A DNA stretch of 64,000 nt from Candidatus Nitrososphaera evergladensis SR1 (GCF_000730285.1 NZ_CP007174.1:1674001-1738000); one strand, 5' to 3'. Counted from the first letter of the stretch, positions 1 to 9,276 are shown. The notes: generated by a model from the sequence alone, not told the origin. Made by a program: numbers and translations.

Positions 1-339
1 GTAACTAACATGGTCAATGCAAAAAAGTTCTATGTAGATGCACTCGGACTTAAAATGATAAATGATTTCCGACAAGACGACAGCCACTGGTGGGTATCGC
101 TTATTCTTCCTGAAGGGGGAGTTACTATTACCCTCGCTACGCATCACGAAAACATGAAGCCTGGCACGATGAAGGTGTACTTTGCGACTTCAGATGTTGC
201 CGCAGCCCACAAAGAACTGAGCAACAAGGGCGTCAAAGTTGGCGAAGTTAAAGATGACCTGTTTGGCCCAGGCTCAGGCGTAAAGTGGTTTAACCTTGAG
301 GATCCGGATGGTAATCAGGTACTCCTGGTACAGGCATAA
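1..339 (+). CDS. VOC-family protein (glyoxalase/bleomycin-resistance fold), 5' end outside window
   Basis: The reading frame is open from base 1 and reads V-T-N before the first ATG at 10, so the gene begins left of the window. VOC proteins normally have a beta strand before the segment KKFYVDALGLKM seen here, which supports truncation by the window edge. The C-terminal part has the family pattern: a WWVSLILPEGG strand, a KVYFATSDV strand and the FNLEDPDGNQVLLVQ ending, whose Glu/Asp region usually contributes to the metal site. The substrate cannot be told; such single-domain members are metal-dependent lyases, dioxygenases or binding proteins that work as dimers. Confidence 0.85.
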   Translation, partial: VTNMVNAKKFYVDALGLKMINDFRQDDSHWWVSLILPEGGVTITLATHHENMKPGTMKVYFATSDVAAAHKELSNKGVKVGEVKDDLFGPGSGVKWFNLEDPDGNQVLLVQA

Positions 340-432
340 TCGAGGCAATGGTGGAATAGTGAAAGCGACGGGCCAAAAGGTTCTTCATAAACTCGTCGCA
401 CTTGAATTCAAAGGAAAGAGGAGGAACGATGA

Positions 433-537
433 ATGAGAAATTATAGCGCAAAAGACATTGATTCTTACAATGCCAGTTCAGGCATAGAAGCCTTTCCGAA
501 ACTCAAAGAAATGATAAAATTCAAAGTCCAAATTTAG
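433..537 (+). pseudogene. 34-codon fragment resembling the start of a DUF1801-type protein
   Basis: An ATG after a purine-rich GGAGGAACG stretch opens a frame of only 34 codons (MRNYSAKDIDSYNAS...). The spacing of Asp-Ile-Asp-Ser-Tyr, Phe-Pro-Lys-Leu and Met-Ile-Lys resembles the N-terminal helix of DUF1801 (YdhG-like) proteins, which are usually well over 100 residues. A TAG ends it, and it overlaps the end of the convergent DUF4256 remnant by 4 nt. It is probably debris of a decayed gene, but the match is short and judged by eye. Confidence 0.3.
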
Positions 538-1108
538 ACCCTTAGCGAGCCACGGAACGCCCTAACGCCATAGTAAGATTGTGCACCGTTGTGATACACG
601 AAGACATGGCCGTAGCGAAAATCAGCAAAGAGGGCGCCGCCGAGTTTTCTAATATCAGAAGGTGTTCTCACCCAGCTCGATGTCTTCGTATCGAAATTTC
701 CAAGTTTCTGCAACTCTCGATATTGTTCTTCCGTTAAAAGCTCAATGCCCATGGCAGCAGAGCCATATCAATAGCGTTATTTTCTGATTTATGCTCCTTC
801 CTTGACTCCTGCCCTTCACGGTCGTAACAAACACTTCTGCGGCCTTTAGGACTTTCCGCTGAACAATCATAAAAAATGTATTCGCCCGTCTTTTTATCAT
901 GACCAACAACATCCGGTTCACCACCAGTTCTTTCCATTTCATTGAGTGACCATAGTTTTTCAGTATTAGCTTCCAGCTTTGCTTGTACTTTAGCCCATTC
1001 AAGACCTTTATGGCGGTTCATGTTTTTCTCAAAACGGGCTTTCAATGCTCTGAGTAGTTCTTCATGTTGTTCTGGTGACAACTCTTTTTGAAGCTTGGGC
1101 ATAATCAT
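534..1108 (-). pseudogene. DUF4256 protein broken by a frameshift
   Basis: Two overlapping minus-strand frames join into one DUF4256 protein. Residues from 1108 down to about 760 give the N-terminal two thirds (RFEKNMNRHKGLEW, EMERTGGEPDVVG, IFYDCSAESPKGRRS). The other frame supplies the rest (GIELLTEEQYRELQ, RKLGGALFADFRYG, VYHNGAQSYY). The switch lies near 755-765, where the minus strand reads GCTCTGCTGCC; removing two bases restores Ala-Ala-Ala-Met-Gly-Ile-Glu. The joined length, about 188 residues, fits the family. The function of DUF4256 is unknown. A sequencing error is possible, but two other decayed genes lie beside it. Confidence 0.8.
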
Positions 1109-1207
1109 GGTATTTATCCCGAGTTCATAAGATCATCTATGCAGGGTGACGTTTACTTTAAAGCTCAGGTTTTTCATGTCCCTTAACTACCCAACATCCT
1201 TTTTGCA

Positions 1208-1693
1208 GTGTCAAAAAAAGAGGAATATCTGCAGCGCAGGACAAAAGGCTTACGCATCGTTACAGACATCCTGTTTTGGAGCGTAAGGGACGCAGGCCCT
1301 ACGCTTGTTTCATACGTCGTTGGCAAAGGCGTTGGCGTAAAGCCGCCAGAGCAGCTAGTCGCGTCCATGATTTTTCTTTATAACGCAATTCGCCCGCTCA
1401 ACCCCGGCTATGGGTTCAATCTGGATGACGCCGCGCCGTACAAACATGTAGCGGAAATATCGCCCCGGGCCGTTTTTCTGATACAGGGGAGACTAGACGA
1501 TGTCGTACTGCACAACAGCGCAAACAGGCTGTACAATGCCGCTGCAAGCCCTAAAGAGATATGGTCGGGAATGGACGTGAGACACTGCGAGGCTTCTGTA
1601 AAGCAAGGTCCAGAATTTGTTGAAAAACTTCATTCTTTGAGAAATACCTTGGTATGGCAAATTCTACAAACATTCGATAAAAAGTGCAACTAG
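1208..1693 (+). pseudogene. C-terminal fragment of an alpha/beta hydrolase
   Basis: The 161-residue frame from GTG 1208 keeps the end of an alpha/beta-hydrolase domain: a strand and loop with the acid residue (IQGRLDDVV, about residue 95) and the catalytic His region (VRHCEA, about 126), then a last helix (GPEFVEKLHS). The GxSxG nucleophile elbow and the strands before it are missing, and the first 60 residues do not resemble a normal N-terminus. It could be an internally deleted remnant. I infer that no active enzyme is made. Confidence 0.6.
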
Positions 1694-1756
1694 AGTTTTA
1701 CCACCTGTCGTCAGGATTTACATACAAATTATAACTTTTTATACTACCATTGACGA

Positions 1757-1936
1757 ATGCTATTCGTGCGTGAAGCCGAGCTCGTCAATATGCACTGGGA
1801 CATTGTCAAGCTTTTGTCGCTTGGCGTTGACGAAAAATTCCTTCAAGAATCAAACATCACTCCCGAGCAGGCAAGGGACCTTGTAAAGGGGCTCCTGTAC
1901 CTTCGCGAGCGCTATGCCGACCAGATCGGCCAGTAA
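1757..1936 (+). CDS. Small helical protein of 59 residues, unknown function
   Basis: ATG at 1757 opens a frame to TAA at 1936 with composition typical of coding sequence here. The product (MLFVREAELVNMHW...) is acidic and predicted helical; residues 33-50 (NITPEQARDLVKGLLYL) look like a short helix-turn-helix. It converges on sucD with only 16 nt between the stops. I do not recognise the family, so no role is proposed. Confidence 0.65.
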   Translation: MLFVREAELVNMHWDIVKLLSLGVDEKFLQESNITPEQARDLVKGLLYLRERYADQIGQ

Positions 1937-1952
1937 TTTTGTAAAAAAACTG

Positions 1953-2888
1953 TTACTTGCGCATCTTTTGCGCAAGCAGTTCCGGCACTTCTCCGGGGCG
2001 CTTTGCCACAGGCACGCCTGCCTTGGCATAGTTTGACACCTTCGAGTCGGCAGAGCCATAGTTGCCGTACACAATGGCGCCGGCGTGGCCCATCCTCTTT
2101 TCCTTTGGCGCGGCCCTTCCGGCGATGTACGCAACGACCGGCTTTGAAAACGACGTCTTGATGATATACTCGGCAAGCTGCTCTTCAGCGTCCCCGCCTA
2201 TCTCGCCGACTACAACTACAGAGTCGACGTCCTGCCTGTCGCGTATCAGGTCAAACGCCTCTATCAGGTTGGTGCCGTTTATCGGGTCGCCTCCGATGCC
2301 AAGCGCTAGCCTCTGCCCAAAGCCCTTGTTTGTCAGGTTGAAAGAGCACTCGTACATCAGCGTGCCGCTCCTTGAAAACACGACCGTGTTGCCGGCCTTG
2401 AACGGCTGCGCGGGCATGATGCCCACCTTCATCACCTCCGGCACGATGACGCCAGGGGTGTTTGGGCCTACCATCCTTGCGCCCTTGCTCTTGGCGTATT
2501 CAAGCACCTTTATCGAGTCGCGCACGGGGACGTGCTCGGGTATTGCAACAAGCAGTTTCACGCCTGCGTCGAGCGCCTCAGTTGCAGCGCCTAGGAAGAA
2601 CTGCGCAGGAACGAAAATGCCAGATATCTGTGCGCCGGTTGCCTTGACTGCGTCGGCCATGCTGTTGTAGATTGGTATCCCCTCAAACGTCTGGCCGCCC
2701 TTGCCCGGCGTGACGCCTGCCGCCACGTTTGTGCCGTACGCCTTCATCAGGCGCGTGTGCGTCGAGCCGTAGCTTCCGGTTATGCCCTGAATAACTACCG
2801 GCTTTTTGCCATAGTCCTTGTCGCCCTTTTGGCCGACCAGTATGTCAAAGATGTTGAATTTGCTGTTGTTATTCTCCATGACCATCAC
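1953..2888 (-). CDS. sucD: Succinyl-CoA synthetase (ADP/GDP-forming), alpha subunit
   Basis: SucD catalyses, with SucC, reversible conversion of succinyl-CoA, phosphate and NDP to succinate, CoA and NTP. The CoA-binding Rossmann domain is visible ([18 protein letters not shown], then GVTPGKGG), followed by the ligase domain ([23 protein letters not shown]) and the phosphohistidine loop RMGHAGAIV, whose His carries the phosphoryl group. At about 308-311 residues it has family length. Starts are GTG 2888, ATG 2885 or ATG 2879. It follows sucC by about 9 nt, so the two are one operon. In these archaea it links the oxidative TCA branch with succinyl-CoA from the 3-hydroxypropionate/4-hydroxybutyrate cycle. 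Confidence 0.96.
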   Translation of the reverse strand: MMVMENNNSKFNIFDILVGQKGDKDYGKKPVVIQGITGSYGSTHTRLMKAYGTNVAAGVTPGKGGQTFEGIPIYNSMADAVKATGAQISGIFVPAQFFLGAATEALDAGVKLLVAIPEHVPVRDSIKVLEYAKSKGARMVGPNTPGVIVPEVMKVGIMPAQPFKAGNTVVFSRSGTLMYECSFNLTNKGFGQRLALGIGGDPINGTNLIEAFDLIRDRQDVDSVVVVGEIGGDAEEQLAEYIIKTSFSKPVVAYIAGRAAPKEKRMGHAGAIVYGNYGSADSKVSNYAKAGVPVAKRPGEVPELLAQKMRK

Positions 2889-2897
2889 ACATCTCCA

Positions 2898-4007
2898 CTA
2901 TTGTTTGCCCACCGCAGCTACTGCGGCCTGTATGGCTTCCTCGACTGTCGGGTACAATTTTGCCTTGCTCCCGTTGAGCATCTGCCTTGCCTTTTCCGAC
3001 TCGGCACCAGAGATCCTGGCAAACACCGGCACGGCAATGATGTTGTTCTTGTACGCGTCGATGATTGCCTGCGCGACAAGGTCGGTTCGGACAATTCCTC
3101 CAAAGAGATTTACAAGGATTGCCTGCACGCGCTTTATCTTGCTGATGACCGTCAGCGCCTCGTAGATTGTCTCTGTGGTTGCGCGGCCTCCAAAGTCAAG
3201 GAAGGTGCCTGCTTTTCCGCCTGCGTCGGAGACAAGGTCAAGCGTGGACATGACAAGTCCGGCGCCGTTTCCAATGATCGCAATGTTGCCGTCAAGTTCC
3301 ACAAGGGAAAAGCCGCTTTCCTCTGCCTGCTTTTCAAGCTCTGAAACGTGCTCGTATTTCTTTAGTTCAGGGTGGCGGAACATGGCGTTGTCGTCGATTA
3401 TCACCTTGGCGTCAAGCGCAAGCATCGAGCCGTCGCCAAGGATTGCCACGGGGTTTATCTCTGCAAGCTCGGCCTCCTTTTCTCCGGCCATCCTTGACAG
3501 TTTCGTTGCAAGGTCGACAAACGCGACTGCCGCGTTGCCTGTCAGGCCCAGCCTGCCGGCAGTGTCTTCTGCCACCTGCGGGCTGATGCCGCCTATCGGC
3601 ACGTCGACTACCACCTTGTTGCCGGTGCTTTCGATCTCGACTCCGCCTTCTGCGGACGCGATGAGCGAGTAGCAGCGCTTGCTCCTGTTCAGAAACAATG
3701 ACAGGTACAGTTCCTTCTTGATGTCTGCCATCTCTTCAAGCAGGATGCCGCGTGGAAGCTCGCCCTTGACCTCCTTGTGTACAAGCTCTGTGAATTTTGG
3801 CTCAAGTTCAGCTTCTGTCTTGCATTTCAGAATCGCGCCGGCCTTGCCCCTGCCTCCCACGGTAAGCTGCGACTTTAGCACAAACGGATAACCGAGTTTC
3901 TTTGCTCCCTCACGGGCTTCGCTCAGGCTGTTTGCCAGGTACGACCGGGGTATCCTTATCCCGTACTGGTCAAACAGCTCTTTGCCCTGGTATTCCAGTA
4001 ACCGCAT
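2898..4007 (-). CDS. sucC: Succinyl-CoA synthetase (ADP/GDP-forming), beta subunit
   Basis: This is the nucleotide-binding partner of SucD. The first 220 residues form an ATP-grasp domain (MRLLEYQGKELFDQYGI, FVLKSQLTVGGRGKAG, LAEINPVAIL); the C-terminal half is the flavodoxin-like ligase domain (NGAGLVMSTLDLVSDAGGKA, LDFGGRA, ILVNLFGGIVRTD). At 369 residues it is close to the usual length. The ATG at 4007 begins directly at the conserved N-terminal helix. A GGAGGT on the minus strand sits a few bases before the start and can act as a Shine-Dalgarno site. Confidence 0.96.
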   Translation of the reverse strand: MRLLEYQGKELFDQYGIRIPRSYLANSLSEAREGAKKLGYPFVLKSQLTVGGRGKAGAILKCKTEAELEPKFTELVHKEVKGELPRGILLEEMADIKKELYLSLFLNRSKRCYSLIASAEGGVEIESTGNKVVVDVPIGGISPQVAEDTAGRLGLTGNAAVAFVDLATKLSRMAGEKEAELAEINPVAILGDGSMLALDAKVIIDDNAMFRHPELKKYEHVSELEKQAEESGFSLVELDGNIAIIGNGAGLVMSTLDLVSDAGGKAGTFLDFGGRATTETIYEALTVISKIKRVQAILVNLFGGIVRTDLVAQAIIDAYKNNIIAVPVFARISGAESEKARQMLNGSKAKLYPTVEEAIQAAVAAVGKQ

Positions 4008-4107
4008 AGATAAGGAGGTCAGCGATTTCCGTTATTTATAATTCTACTTTGCAATTGGTGTTGCAGAATAAACACCAAAGGCAAGCCCTCTGTATCGTTG
4101 TAAAGCG

Positions 4108-5403
4108 TCATTTTGCAAGCTCGGCCTTGGGTCTTCTTTGCATAAACCTGACTATTGCAAGGTATGCAAGCGAAGCTGCTGCAAAGCTTGGCATGGTGGC
4201 GCCTATGGTAGGCATCGACGGCACGTACAGGGGAGAAAGGGGCGACATGACAAAGTTGAGGAGCGCCCCAATGGCCCATGCCGCGACTGCGGGCCACGCG
4301 ATGCCTTTGTTGCTGATTCCAAACATCATGCCCTCGGTGTATTTCTGGCGTTTTACAAGGTAATAGTCGGTCAGCACGACGCCAAACAGTGGCACAAATA
4401 TTGCGCCTATGAGCAAAAGGAAGGTTTCATAGTCCTGTATCGTGACTACGGTTGCAAGCACGGTGGAAAACGCGGTAAACCCGATTATCAGGTGCTTTTG
4501 CGACAGGCGCGGCAATATGTCCTGCACCGACACCGCGGCCGAGTACAGGTCGGCAAACGCGTTGTCTGCTTCGTCTACGAGCAGAAGCAGCATCAGAAAG
4601 CCAAAGAATATCGCCTGCATGGCCACGATTATCGCAAGCACGTCAAAGGTGCCAAGGAGCACGCCTCCAAAGTAGAACATCATGTTTGTGAGCGCAAAGC
4701 CAATCAGCGTTGCCCAGAACGCGGTCCTGCTCTTTTTTGCAAACCGGTTGTAGTCTGCGACAAGGGGCATCCACGATATTGGCATCGCAATGACAAGGTC
4801 AAGCGCGGTAAAGAAGGACATGCCCTTGCCTTGCGACGTGATGATGTCGTGCGCGCCCGGCGCCATCAAAAGGGTTACTATGATTATGCCAGACGTGCCG
4901 TAGGCTATCCACACCGCAAACTTGCCTAGCCACTGCCGCGCAACTGCAAGCGGGCCGGCGATCCCAAGCAGCGCAACGACGGCACCAAACGCTGCGGCAA
5001 GTGCGGGGTACGGGATTGCATTGCCAGAAAGAAGCGCGGCTGCGCGGGCCATTATCATTATCTCAAACGTGGTCCACCCCACAAGCTGCATCACGTTGAG
5101 GATGGCCGGCAGGTACGAGCCCCGTATGCCAAAGGCGGGCCGCATGCTCACAAGCGACGTCACGCCGTGGTCGCTTCCAATCTTGCCGGCAAGCGCAAGG
5201 AGCACGGACCCGCCGACAGAGCCGGCGACTATGGCAAGCGTCGCGTCGACAAAGCTTGCAGAGGACAAAAACGAGCCGGCGGAAAGCACGAGTAGGCCGA
5301 CCCCAAGGCTTGACCAGAGGATGAAATAGTCAAGGCCGCCTAGCCTGCGGCCCTTCTCTGAAATCGGGGTTATGCCCCACTCTGGCGCCCGGATTATCGC
5401 CAT
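4108..5403 (-). CDS. NCS1-family permease, probable thiamine-precursor (hydroxymethylpyrimidine) transporter
   Basis: A 431-residue protein with about twelve hydrophobic segments and NCS1 (cytosine/purine/thiamine permease) features: the N-terminal GGLDYFILWSSLGVG, SMRPAFGIRGSYLPAILN and VGWTTFEI motifs of helices 1-3, ISWMPLVADYNRFAK in the middle and GVVLTDYYLVKR near the C-terminus. It is encoded 31 nt downstream of thiC on the same strand. CytX-like NCS1 carriers commonly occur beside thiC, so I infer uptake of the pyrimidine moiety of thiamine. Cytosine or another nucleobase remains possible. Confidence 0.88.
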   Translation of the reverse strand: MAIIRAPEWGITPISEKGRRLGGLDYFILWSSLGVGLLVLSAGSFLSSASFVDATLAIVAGSVGGSVLLALAGKIGSDHGVTSLVSMRPAFGIRGSYLPAILNVMQLVGWTTFEIMIMARAAALLSGNAIPYPALAAAFGAVVALLGIAGPLAVARQWLGKFAVWIAYGTSGIIIVTLLMAPGAHDIITSQGKGMSFFTALDLVIAMPISWMPLVADYNRFAKKSRTAFWATLIGFALTNMMFYFGGVLLGTFDVLAIIVAMQAIFFGFLMLLLLVDEADNAFADLYSAAVSVQDILPRLSQKHLIIGFTAFSTVLATVVTIQDYETFLLLIGAIFVPLFGVVLTDYYLVKRQKYTEGMMFGISNKGIAWPAVAAWAIGALLNFVMSPLSPLYVPSMPTIGATMPSFAAASLAYLAIVRFMQRRPKAELAK

Positions 5404-5433
5404 GTGCAGAGAAAAAGATGCGCGTGGCCTGAA

Positions 5434-6780
5434 TTAAATGCTATTGCGCACTTGGCTTTCGGCAGCAGATGATTCTTCTTCCGCCCGGGGCTTTCTCTGC
5501 TGCGGGAGCATTATGTACACGCACGCCGAGCCGCACATCGTGCACGGCACGTTGTTTCCTTCGTGCTGCCCTCCGCGGTAGTGTATGCGCTCTGCCTCTT
5601 CAGGGTTTATCGAAAGCGCTATTTGTTTTTCCCAGTTGAGCGTGCGCCTTGCCTCTGTTATTGCTGCGTCCCATTTTATCGCCCGCTCCCTTATCTTGAC
5701 AAGGTCGCCGGCGTGCGCGGCTATCCTGTACGCTATCAGGCCCTCTTTTACCTCCTCTGCCGTCGGCAGGCCGAGGTGCTCCGCTGGCGTAAGGTAGCAC
5801 AAAAGGTCGACCCCTTCTGCCGCAGAGACTGCCGCGCCTATTGCGCTTGCGATGTGGTCATAGCCTGCAGCCACGTCAGTCACGAGCGGGCCCAGCACAT
5901 AGTACGGGATGTCGCCGATGAGCGACTTGGCAAGCCTGACGTTTGCGGCCACCTCGTTCAGGGGCACGTGGCCGGGGCCTTCAATCATGACCTGCACGTC
6001 CTTGGCGTGCGCCCTCTTGGCAAGCCTTGCGACGTTTATCATCTCTGCCACCTGCAGTTCGTCGTGCGCGTCAAGTATCGAGCCGGGCCGGAGCGCGTCG
6101 CCGAGGCTGAACGTGACGTCGTACTTTCTCGCTATCTCGCAGAGGTAGTCAAAGTGTTCAAAATAGGGGTTTTCCTTTTCGTACTTCAGCATCCACGCTG
6201 CAGTTATCGTGCCCCCTTTTGAGACGATGCCTCCGTGTCTCTGCACTTCGATAACGCGCCTGGCAAGCTCGTTTGTGATGCCCGAGTGGATGGTGGTATA
6301 GTCCACGCCGTCCTTGACGTTCTTTTCAAAGGCGTCAAGAAAGTCGTCCTCGGTTATGTTGAGCGGGTTTTTGAATTTCTCAACCCCGTGCCAGTACGCC
6401 TGGTACACGGGGACGGTGCCAAAGGTAATCGGCGCGGCTTCAAGGAGCGTCTTTCTTATCAGGTTCAGGTCGCCCCCGTCGGAAAGGTCCATTATCGTGT
6501 CTGCGCCGTGCTTGACTGCGACCTTGGCCTTGGACACCTCCTCGTCGAGGTCCTGGTGCAGGGTCGAGGTGCCGATGTTCACGTTCACCTTTGTCTTTAG
6601 GCCCCTTCCAATTCCGGTGACTTTGATCTTTTGCGGCCTTGCGTTGTTCTTTGGGATGATTATCGAGCCGCTTGCAACGCCTCTGACTATGAAATCAAGA
6701 TCCACGCCTTCGTCTTTTGCTACCTGCTTCATCTCATCGGTCGCGATGCCGCGCCGGGCACTGTTCATTTGGGTAGGCAT
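5434..6780 (-). CDS. thiC: Phosphomethylpyrimidine synthase ThiC
   Basis: ThiC is the radical-SAM enzyme that rearranges aminoimidazole ribotide into hydroxymethylpyrimidine phosphate. Visible motifs: KVNVNIGTS, GADTIMDLSDGGD, EGPGHVPLNE and the C-terminal cluster motif CTMCGSAC (C-x2-C-x4-C) that binds the iron-sulphur cluster. A longer frame reaches 6837, but its extra 19 codons overlie a TATA box (6815-6823), so the ATG at 6780 is chosen, giving 448 residues. No TPP riboswitch was seen upstream. It probably forms a unit with the downstream NCS1 permease; thiDN lies about 1.1 kb away on the opposite strand. Confidence 0.96.
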   Translation of the reverse strand: MPTQMNSARRGIATDEMKQVAKDEGVDLDFIVRGVASGSIIIPKNNARPQKIKVTGIGRGLKTKVNVNIGTSTLHQDLDEEVSKAKVAVKHGADTIMDLSDGGDLNLIRKTLLEAAPITFGTVPVYQAYWHGVEKFKNPLNITEDDFLDAFEKNVKDGVDYTTIHSGITNELARRVIEVQRHGGIVSKGGTITAAWMLKYEKENPYFEHFDYLCEIARKYDVTFSLGDALRPGSILDAHDELQVAEMINVARLAKRAHAKDVQVMIEGPGHVPLNEVAANVRLAKSLIGDIPYYVLGPLVTDVAAGYDHIASAIGAAVSAAEGVDLLCYLTPAEHLGLPTAEEVKEGLIAYRIAAHAGDLVKIRERAIKWDAAITEARRTLNWEKQIALSINPEEAERIHYRGGQHEGNNVPCTMCGSACVYIMLPQQRKPRAEEESSAAESQVRNSI

Positions 6781-6814
6781 ATTGTTAGAATCAGAAAAAA
6801 TACACGCATTGACA

Positions 6815-6823
6815 GGATATAAA
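6815..6823 (-). promoter_or_regulatory. TATA box of thiC
   Basis: The minus strand reads TTTATATCC here, about 38 nt before the ATG at 6780. Archaeal transcription starts about 25 nt after the box centre, which predicts a leader of roughly 10-15 nt and supports the shorter ThiC start. Confidence 0.55.
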
Positions 6824-6859
6824 GAATATTCCACCACTAATACTTTTAAAAAAAAGGGT

Positions 6860-7063
6860 CTAGCTACTATCCAGCGTGTCTATTACGTCAAGCACCCATC
6901 GCAAAGTGTTTATCCTTATCAAATCGTTTCTGTCCGCCGTACGGGAGAATGCGCCGCCCAGCTCGTCAAAATCCTGCCGCTGGTTGTCTTCTATGGCTCT
7001 TCTTATGTCGCTTATCTCTTGCCGCAGTATCTGTTTCAATCGCTCCAAGTCCTCGCTAGGCAA
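6860..7063 (-). CDS. Small helical protein of 67 residues, unknown function
   Basis: MPSEDLERLKQILRQEIS... is charged and almost wholly helical with heptad-like leucine/isoleucine spacing over residues 5-45 and a C-terminal segment IRINTLRWVLDVIDTL. No Cys, no membrane segment. It stands alone upstream of thiC on the same strand. No family is recognised; a small dimeric coiled-coil protein is the most that can be said. Confidence 0.6.
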   Translation of the reverse strand: MPSEDLERLKQILRQEISDIRRAIEDNQRQDFDELGGAFSRTADRNDLIRINTLRWVLDVIDTLDSS

Positions 7064-7289
7064 GTTCTATCATCATCAACAATTGTCTATACTCATAAAC
7101 GCCCTCAAAATATTTTTGAAACGGCAGCTTGTACGGCAAGAAAAATCTTTCTTGAATGAATCTCATAGGGCTGAAGGCTCGAAAAATGCAAGAGAGCTTT
7201 TGGCTGTCGCTTTAACCGTACGCTTTTAGCTCTTTTGTCTAAACTAGCTTGCTACGCGGATTAACCGAATCAATGAAAAGTAAGGGCAC

Positions 7290-7433
7290 ATGCAGACAGC
7301 AGCAGTAGAGGAGCAGCAGCAAGAGCGAACGGTGTTTTGCGAAACCCACAGCAAGAAATGCAGGTTCGTGTCGCAGGGAGCAAAGTGCGCCTGCTGCGGA
7401 AAACGCGTCTGCCTGTGCAATTATGTTCTGTGA
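7290..7433 (+). CDS. Cys-rich mini-protein of 47 residues (probable zinc site)
   Basis: An ATG at 7290 opens 47 codons ending at TGA 7433. The first 14 residues are Gln/Glu-rich; the rest contains seven Cys (VFCETHSKKCRF, AKCACCGKRVCLC) plus His, a spacing suited to one or two zinc ions, perhaps as a rubredoxin-like knuckle or AN1-like finger. Frameshifted readings of this stretch have no such pattern. No partner gene is evident. Confidence 0.55.
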   Translation: MQTAAVEEQQQERTVFCETHSKKCRFVSQGAKCACCGKRVCLCNYVL

Positions 7434-7532
7434 GCCGACAGGCTGGGCAAGCATATCTTTGATGTCACGATTGCTTTTGCTTTAGCAGGACCCAGTCATA
7501 GTCAGTGGCAGGTGGCGGTTTTTTGCGGCTGG

Positions 7533-7733
7533 TCAGAAATTTATGCACCGGGGCAATACCGGACATTTATGCGGCGGCGATGATGATGATGACGACGCCC
7601 ATGCCTGGCCGCCGTCAAGACTTGCTACAATTGCCCCCAAAACAAGTGCTGCGCCTACTGAAACTGCCATCATTGTTATCTGCGGATGTTTTGCCACAAG
7701 GCTTGCGGTTTTTTGTGCAATCCTATGGAACAT
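7533..7733 (-). CDS. Small exported or membrane protein of 66 residues
   Basis: The product has an N-terminal basic segment (HRIAQKTASLVAKHP), a 20-residue hydrophobic stretch (about residues 20-40) ending in GQAWA, which resembles a signal-peptidase site, then a Ser-rich tail with two Cys. The opposite strand is also open here, so coding status is uncertain; the signal-like topology is the main argument for this strand. Confidence 0.4.
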   Translation of the reverse strand: MFHRIAQKTASLVAKHPQITMMAVSVGAALVLGAIVASLDGGQAWASSSSSSPPHKCPVLPRCINF

Positions 7734-7923
7734 ATTTGTGGCTTTGGCAATTGCCTGCTATTTAAGCAGGCAAGTAGTTTTCGACGAGTAGATTATTACA
7801 TTATTCAAATGCAGCTTCACGCAAAATCAAGAGGCTGAAAAGGCGTAGCGCCAAAAAAAAGTAATGAGCCGAAAAATACGCCGATAGACTGAATAAGTCT
7901 CTTCTCTGCTATTCTGCCATAAG

Positions 7924-9276
7924 TTGACAACAACGAAGGTAGCGCTTTCCATCGCAGGAAGCGACTCGGGCGCAGGCGCCGGCATCCAGGCCGACCTAAA
8001 GACGTTTTCGGCCCTTGGCGTCTATGGCTGCACCGCCATAACCGCGCTGACCGCGCAGAACACGGAAAAGGTGGCCAAGATACACGAAGTTCCTGCAGAC
8101 ATTGTCGAGGCACAAGTAACGTCAATCATGGCAGACATGCCGCCAGCAGTAATCAAGGTGGGCATGGTCTACAGCCGTCAGGTAATAGACGCCGTTGCAA
8201 AGCCGCTAAGGAAAGCAAAAGCGCCAATCGTGCTTGACCCGATACTTGCGGCAGGGACGGGTGCAAAACTGCTAAAGGACGACGCGCTGGACTCGTTTGT
8301 TTCAAGGTTGATTCCGCTTGCAACCCTCGTCACGCCAAACAGGATGGAGGCTGAAAAGCTGTCCGGCGTAACGATAAGGAACGAAGGCGGTGATGGCATA
8401 GAGGCTGCAAAAAAGCTAAAGGCGCTTGGGGCAAGAAACGTCATCGTAAAGGGCGGCCATTTCGGGAAAAAGACGGTGACTGACATACTGCTGCTTGACG
8501 ACAACAAGGTAGTAGAGATCACAAACCCCCGCGTCGACATCAAGGAGAGCCACGGCTCGGGCTGCAACTTTTCAGCGGCAGTCACCGCATACCTCGCGCG
8601 GGGCATGGCGCTTGAAGAAGCGTGCAGGATGGCAAACGAGTACGTGCACGACGCCATAAAAAATGCGGTAGCAGTGGGAAGGGGTCTGCCGGTCACAAAC
8701 CCGCTCTCGTCTATCTACAAAGACGCGATGCGCCACAGGGTGCTTGCAGAACTGCAGGCGGCAGTTGACAGGCTTGTTTCGCTTGACGGCTTGTACCGGC
8801 TGATACCGGAAACGCAGACGAATTTTGCCTATGCGCTGCCCGACGCCGCGAACCATTCGGAGGTTGCGGCAGTCCGCGGCAGGATGGCAAGGGCAGGAAA
8901 CGCGGTCGTACAGGTGTCAAGGGTAGAGTTTGGCGCTTCAAGGCACATGGCGTCTGCCGTTCTGGCGTACATGAGCATCAGGCCGGCGACAAGGGCGGTT
9001 GCCAACATCAGGTTTGGCCAGGAGGTCCTTGCCGCGTGCAAGACATTGTTCAAGGAGCAAGTGTCAAGCTATGACAGGAGCAAAGAGCCTGCCGACGTCA
9101 AGAAAAAGGAAGGCTCTACAATATCGTGGGGCACAAGGGCCGCGCTTGCAAAAAACCCAAAAGCAGAAGTGATATACCATAAAGGCGACGTTGGCAAGGA
9201 GCCCATGATAACCGTCTTTGGCAGGAGCCCTGCAGAGGTAGTTTACAAGATCGAGCAGATATTGAAGATTTGTTGA
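7924..9276 (+). CDS. thiDN: Bifunctional ThiD-ThiN: HMP(-P) kinase fused to thiamine-phosphate synthase
   Basis: Residues 1-265 are a ThiD ribokinase-fold kinase: ALSIAGSDSGAGAGIQADLKTF at the N-terminus, VLDPILAAGTG, VTPNRMEAEKLSG, and the anion-hole motif SHGSGCNFSAAVTAYLARG with its catalytic region. Residues 275-450 are ThiN, the archaeal replacement for ThiE, with GASRHMASAVLAYM and IRPATRAVANIRF carrying the Arg/His residues of the active site. Together they phosphorylate hydroxymethylpyrimidine and join it to the thiazole phosphate. The frame starts with TTG at 7924, directly before the conserved strand, and no upstream ATG fits. Function pairs with thiC and the NCS1 permease nearby. 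Confidence 0.95.
   Translation: MTTTKVALSIAGSDSGAGAGIQADLKTFSALGVYGCTAITALTAQNTEKVAKIHEVPADIVEAQVTSIMADMPPAVIKVGMVYSRQVIDAVAKPLRKAKAPIVLDPILAAGTGAKLLKDDALDSFVSRLIPLATLVTPNRMEAEKLSGVTIRNEGGDGIEAAKKLKALGARNVIVKGGHFGKKTVTDILLLDDNKVVEITNPRVDIKESHGSGCNFSAAVTAYLARGMALEEACRMANEYVHDAIKNAVAVGRGLPVTNPLSSIYKDAMRHRVLAELQAAVDRLVSLDGLYRLIPETQTNFAYALPDAANHSEVAAVRGRMARAGNAVVQVSRVEFGASRHMASAVLAYMSIRPATRAVANIRFGQEVLAACKTLFKEQVSSYDRSKEPADVKKKEGSTISWGTRAALAKNPKAEVIYHKGDVGKEPMITVFGRSPAEVVYKIEQILKIC

Noticed and set aside
4138-4929. Long plus-strand frame of 263 codons
   Set aside because: It is antisense to the NCS1 permease, rich in Arg, His and Lys, and has no domain; the permease on the other strand is clear.
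6781-6837. Upstream extension of thiC
   Set aside because: The extra 19 codons contain the TATA box and do not resemble ThiC N-termini.
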